A stretch of DNA of 8,322 nucleotides. Source: Mariniphaga sp. (GTDB lineage: Bacteria > Bacteroidota > Bacteroidia > Bacteroidales > Prolixibacteraceae). Below the pieces are notes generated by a model that saw only the letters and a program-made list of their open reading frames with translations, was not told where the DNA came from and did not search any database. This document shows, one piece after another, positions 4,841-8,322 of this stretch; position 1 is the stretch's first letter, and each line of letters starts with the position of its first letter. The DNA lies in contig JANYLE010000409.1 in NCBI GenBank assembly GCA_025363795.1, positions 1 to 8,322 on the forward strand, read 5' to 3'. The translations under genes were made by a program, and so were the position numbers.

Positions 4841-6685
4841 TTACCATAAAGGGTTCTGAACAAGATTAGGATTCTTGTCTATTTCACCTTGAGGAACCGG
4901 AAACCAATAGTTTTTCTTTGAAAATTTCCGGTGCTGGTAAACACTGCGTTTAAAGAATGCTTTGGGGTTAGCTGCATTGTCACTATTCTCTGTTCCTGAG
5001 AAGTTCATACCCCAAAAATCTCCGTCAATTGTTTGCTCACCTATTTTCCAGCGGCGGATATCACGGTAACGAATACCTTCGCAATTCAATTCAATACGGC
5101 GCTCGCGCTGAATTGCCAGTCTCATTTCTGCCTGGGTTAAACCGGCGTTTAATGCAGGAATACCACCTCTTTCGCGAATAAGATTAACGTACTTCAATAC
5201 ATCGGCATTGGTCGGATCAACCTCATTCAAAGCTTCGGCATAATTCAGGTAGGCTTCTCCCAAACGATAAAGAATTCCGGGATGGTAAGGATTAATACCA
5301 TTTCTTGGGTCATAATCGGGGTGAACTCCTTTACGCAACAAATAGCCATTTTGTGGTGCATCATGGGTTGGGCCACCATCCCATGCTCCGTAATAAAATC
5401 TTGTTGTCCGGTTTTCCCTCCTGTACCAGCATTCATTGTAGAGAACTGAAATATAAAAACGGGGTTCGCGACCAACATACATATTATAGGTGCCAGGTAA
5501 AGTTACCTTTCCGTCTCCCTGCACCTCAATCCACTTTGTATTTCTAACTTCGGATGTGGTTGAAAATCCTTTTTCGACATAACCAGAGTTTGGATCGCTG
5601 ATCGGTAAACCATTTTTCATGTAGAAAGCATCAACCAATGATTGTGTAACGCCCAAACCACCATTTCCTCCGGTACCACGGGGAGTTGGATGACTATTAC
5701 GGTCGTTTATATTACAATCGGGACGGGCAAACAATATTTCTTTATTCCCATCGGTCGTTTTTTTAAACATCATGTTTTGATAAGAGAGGAAAGGGTCAAT
5801 TGAACCGTCGCTATTGTATTCATAATATAGCTTGTGCCCATTAGCTTCTGCGGCTGTAATCAAATCCTTACAAGCTTCCATTGCTTTGGTCCATTTCCCT
5901 GCATCATAAGCAGAATTGAATAATTTCTCCCCTTTATTGTTGACAAAATCTTTGTAGTCAGCATTTCCGTTAACCAACGGGCTGGCAGCAAAAAGCAACA
6001 TCCTTGCTCTTACGGCAAGGCACATAATAGAAGTTGCCCTTCCGAATTTTTGCGCTTCAGTATACTTTGGTGGTAAAAGTGTAGATAAATCTTTCAACTC
6101 TTTATCGACCCAGTTAATCGTTACATCAATTGGCGTTTGTCCCAGTAAAAGGCTGTCTCCCGCGGCATCGGCTGGTGTAAGACCCAGTTTGAATGGAATA
6201 GGTCCGTAAACATCGATCATCAATGAATAATAGTAAGCAATTAAAAACCTTGCTTCATATTTCATGTTTAGCGCGTCTGCCTCCGTGAATTTTTGCGCCG
6301 GGTTAGCCTTTACATTAGCTATTAAAATATTGGCAGATCGTATTCTTTTGGGGAGTTCGGACCAGTAGTTTGGACTCCAATCAGATGAAGTGTTCCAGTT
6401 CCCGGTTTGCTTCGCAAGGACAGTCCATCCAAATTGCTCCCAGCCGGTGGAAGGAGCCATATCGTCGGATAACGGATCAAAGCCAATATCCCTGACATAG
6501 CCCCAGACCGGATCAGGTACACTTGCATAAACACCCGCGAGCCAGTCTTCAGTTCTTACTTTATCATTAAACACCATTTCAAGGGTGAGTTGATCATCAG
6601 GCATTTTGTCCAGGTATTTAGAACAAGAACTAAATGTACTGATGAAAAGCAGAAGTAATATGTATTTAATATTTTTCATAATCAT
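4841..6685 (-). CDS. SusD/RagB-family nutrient-binding outer-membrane lipoprotein
   Basis: SusD-like proteins form the surface lid of the SusC transporter and bind the glycan or other substrate. The 614-residue protein has a lipoprotein signal (hydrophobic residues 6-18, lipobox FSSC) with lipidation at C21, followed by the usual 'KYLDKMPDDQLT' start of the mature protein. The N-terminal TPR-bearing domain carries the family signature 'YEARFLIAYYYSLMIDVYG' near residues 143-161. The C-terminal part has 'GEAYLNYAEALNE', 'LIRERGG' and 'RERRIELNCEGIRYRDIRRW', all typical of RagB/SusD, and ends in QNPLW, a variant of the common QNPGY/W terminus. It is longer than the typical 500-560 residues. M1 and M3 are both possible starts; M3 (6679) gives the more usual MKNIKYILL. 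It follows the SusC gene by 25 bases, so the two are co-transcribed. Substrate cannot be inferred. Confidence 0.96.
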   Translation of the reverse strand: MIMKNIKYILLLLFISTFSSCSKYLDKMPDDQLTLEMVFNDKVRTEDWLAGVYASVPDPVWGYVRDIGFDPLSDDMAPSTGWEQFGWTVLAKQTGNWNTSSDWSPNYWSELPKRIRSANILIANVKANPAQKFTEADALNMKYEARFLIAYYYSLMIDVYGPIPFKLGLTPADAAGDSLLLGQTPIDVTINWVDKELKDLSTLLPPKYTEAQKFGRATSIMCLAVRARMLLFAASPLVNGNADYKDFVNNKGEKLFNSAYDAGKWTKAMEACKDLITAAEANGHKLYYEYNSDGSIDPFLSYQNMMFKKTTDGNKEILFARPDCNINDRNSHPTPRGTGGNGGLGVTQSLVDAFYMKNGLPISDPNSGYVEKGFSTTSEVRNTKWIEVQGDGKVTLPGTYNMYVGREPRFYISVLYNECWYRRENRTTRFYYGAWDGGPTHDAPQNGYLLRKGVHPDYDPRNGINPYHPGILYRLGEAYLNYAEALNEVDPTNADVLKYVNLIRERGGIPALNAGLTQAEMRLAIQRERRIELNCEGIRYRDIRRWKIGEQTIDGDFWGMNFSGTENSDNAANPKAFFKRSVYQHRKFSKKNYWFPVPQGEIDKNPNLVQNPLW

Positions 6686-6710
6686 TCAATTTTCTAATTT
6701 GCTTAAATAC

Positions 6711-8322
6711 CTAAAAATTTATCTCTAATCCGACCGATAATGATTTCATTACTGGATACCTTAGGCCATTTGCTGCATCAACCTCCGGATCCCACAGCTT
6801 AAATTTGGAAAAAGTTAATAGGTTTGTTCCTCTTACAAATATTCTTGCGTTACTCATATAGGCCTTCGCCAATACATTTTTCGGGAAGTTATATCCTACT
6901 TCTGCATTTTTTAATCTCAAAAGACTCAGATCTCTTAACCACCAGGTCGATGACTGATTATTATTGGCATTTTGATAGTCGGATAATCTCGGATAAAAGA
7001 CATCCTGCCGGGGATTTTCAACTGTCCATCGGTCAACTACATTCGTAAATATATTTCCCATTGAACCATTTGCACTACCCGGCATGAAATTGGCACCACC
7101 TATAAGTCTGTACGTTTTTCCCAATCCCTGGAAAAAGAATCCTAAATCAAACGCCTTATACTTAAGATTAGCGCCGAAACCATACACCATCTGCGGGTCA
7201 TAAGTTCCTCCGATTGCGCAATTGTCCAAAGCATCAATCCTTCCATCCAGATTTATATCCTTATACTTAATATCTCCGGGTCGTACAGGGCCAAATGTAT
7301 GTACAGGGATATTTGCAGCTAAGGTTCCTTGTTCAATATTGGTGAAATCTTCATTTGTGAAAAGACCATTAGCAACAAGTCCAAATATCTGACCGATAGA
7401 TTTGCCGGTTGATTCACGATTGGTACCTCTTAATGAAAGCGGTTCATCCTGTTCAATAATGGTATTGACAGCATAGGTAAAGGTTCCACGAACAGAAACG
7501 AAAAAATCGTTTGAAATTTGCTTGTTGACATCTATTGACATATCGATCCCTTTATTGTCGACTTTACCAAAATTAGCCCAGGGAGCGTTTATAAATCCAC
7601 TTGAACCGGGAATCGTTTTCCGTTGCATAAAAATATCACGTCGCATCTCTTTAAAGACATCCGCCTGCAATTCTATAGTGTTCCAAAGTCCCAATTCGAG
7701 TCCAAGATCTGCTTTCGTCACTGTTTCCCAGGTTAATCCTGAATTTCCCTGATCACCTTCTCTCCGACCGGCGCGGTTATAGTCATTATCCACGCCCCAT
7801 TTGTAGCCATCGGTATCGCCAATGGTTGTAATGTACGCAAAACGACGTCCGTCAAGCTGATCATTGCCCACCAAACCATAAGAGCCTCTTAGTTTGACTT
7901 TCGAGAAGGTACTTTTAAAAGGGTCCATAAATTTCTCTTCAGAAAGCAACCAACCGGCTGCTACTGACGGGAAAAATCCATAACGTTTTCCGGGTGCGAA
8001 ATTTTCGGATCCGTTATAGCCAAAATTGAATTCTGCGATGTAGCGTCTTGAATATGAATAGGAAGCACGTCCAGCCATTCCCTGGTATCTGAATGGAAGT
8101 TTGGAACCATCATCGTATTGCCTTCTGTTTAATAAAAACATGGCATCAATCGCATGCTCTCCAAAATTTTGGTTATACGTGAAATTTGATTCCATGTAGG
8201 TACTTTTATTTCCCCAGTCAGAACCTGTTGAATAATCTAAAAATGATTGTCCATAGGAGGCAATTACAAGTTGCAGATTACCATTAGCATCCCGGCCGAT
8301 AGCAGGGTTATAATAGTCCGGG
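6711..8322 (-). CDS. SusC/RagA-family TonB-dependent outer-membrane transporter (C-terminal part; 5' end outside window)
   Basis: The frame is open from base 8321 to a TAG at 6711-6713, giving 536 visible residues. This is roughly the C-terminal half of a protein that is usually about 1000 residues. The first visible residues (PDYYNPAIGRD) already belong to the barrel, so the methionine at 8195 is internal and not a start. Barrel strands alternate aromatic and polar residues throughout, e.g. 'AGRASYSYSRRYIAEFNFGYNGSENF'-type segments. Hallmark SusC motifs include 'GYFPSVAAGW'-like 'GFFPSVAAGWLLSEEKF', 'KLRGSYGLVGNDQL', the 'GDIKYKDINLDGRID' loop, and 'LRLKNAEVGYNFP', plus a C-terminal 'LSVGLEINF' ending in phenylalanine for BAM insertion. 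It imports oligosaccharides or peptides with TonB energy together with the SusD partner directly downstream. The signal peptide, carboxypeptidase-like domain and plug are outside the window. Confidence 0.95.
   Translation of the reverse strand, partial: PDYYNPAIGRDANGNLQLVIASYGQSFLDYSTGSDWGNKSTYMESNFTYNQNFGEHAIDAMFLLNRRQYDDGSKLPFRYQGMAGRASYSYSRRYIAEFNFGYNGSENFAPGKRYGFFPSVAAGWLLSEEKFMDPFKSTFSKVKLRGSYGLVGNDQLDGRRFAYITTIGDTDGYKWGVDNDYNRAGRREGDQGNSGLTWETVTKADLGLELGLWNTIELQADVFKEMRRDIFMQRKTIPGSSGFINAPWANFGKVDNKGIDMSIDVNKQISNDFFVSVRGTFTYAVNTIIEQDEPLSLRGTNRESTGKSIGQIFGLVANGLFTNEDFTNIEQGTLAANIPVHTFGPVRPGDIKYKDINLDGRIDALDNCAIGGTYDPQMVYGFGANLKYKAFDLGFFFQGLGKTYRLIGGANFMPGSANGSMGNIFTNVVDRWTVENPRQDVFYPRLSDYQNANNNQSSTWWLRDLSLLRLKNAEVGYNFPKNVLAKAYMSNARIFVRGTNLLTFSKFKLWDPEVDAANGLRYPVMKSLSVGLEINF

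Noticed and set aside
5305..5547. Plus-strand ORF inside susD
   Set aside because: It is a shadow frame antisense to a well-supported SusD coding region.
8193..8195. Start codon of the SusC-like gene at 8195
   Set aside because: The frame continues open to the window edge with barrel-like sequence, and SusC proteins are about twice as long as the 494 residues this start would give.

Overview
The window comes from a member of the Bacteroidota, probably a free-living or gut/environmental polysaccharide degrader. The evidence is a SusC/SusD pair, Bacteroidota-type lipoprotein signals, A/T-rich start regions without Shine-Dalgarno sequences, and a start-site-proximal carbohydrate-esterase-like protein with an N-terminal E-set/CBM48-like region. 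No sequence feature allows a genus call.

Layout from left to right: (1) bases 1-431, minus strand, the N-terminal part of a secreted alpha/beta-hydrolase esterase that runs off the left edge. (2) 432-1349, a 918-base stretch without a convincing gene. Its core (about 660-1079) is a degenerate tandem array of about 20 units of exactly 21 bp, with an outlying unit at 1115-1135. (3) 1350-2699, plus strand, a calcineurin-like metallophosphoesterase lipoprotein. (4) A strong hairpin terminator at 2783-2820 in the convergent gap. (5) 2845-3528, minus strand, a 227-residue all-helical protein of unknown function. It has a leader region containing a TAnnTTTG-like box and a 14-bp palindrome. (6) A terminator at 3685-3724, then 3777-4511, minus strand, a secreted basic-secretory-protein-like (BSP) zinc peptidase. 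(7) 4512-4840, a 329-base gap with a possible 36-codon ORF, a perfect 10-bp hairpin and two tandem terminators. (8) 4841-6685 and 6711 to beyond 8322, minus strand, a SusD-like lipoprotein and the C-terminal half of its SusC-like TonB-dependent transporter.

How the genes fit together: SusC and SusD form one operon (25-bp gap), whose transcript ends at the twin terminators directly after susD. The visible part therefore carries no glycoside hydrolase. The esterase, phosphoesterase and BSP peptidase are all predicted to be exported and could act in the same nutrient-scavenging neighbourhood, but each has its own transcription unit, so a shared substrate is only an inference.

The least explained element is the 21-bp array. 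It has strict phase over roughly 400 bp, strong sequence divergence between units, a higher-order internal duplication, marked depletion of A on the plus strand, and long open frames with a 7-residue period on both strands. I could not assign it to a named repeat class.
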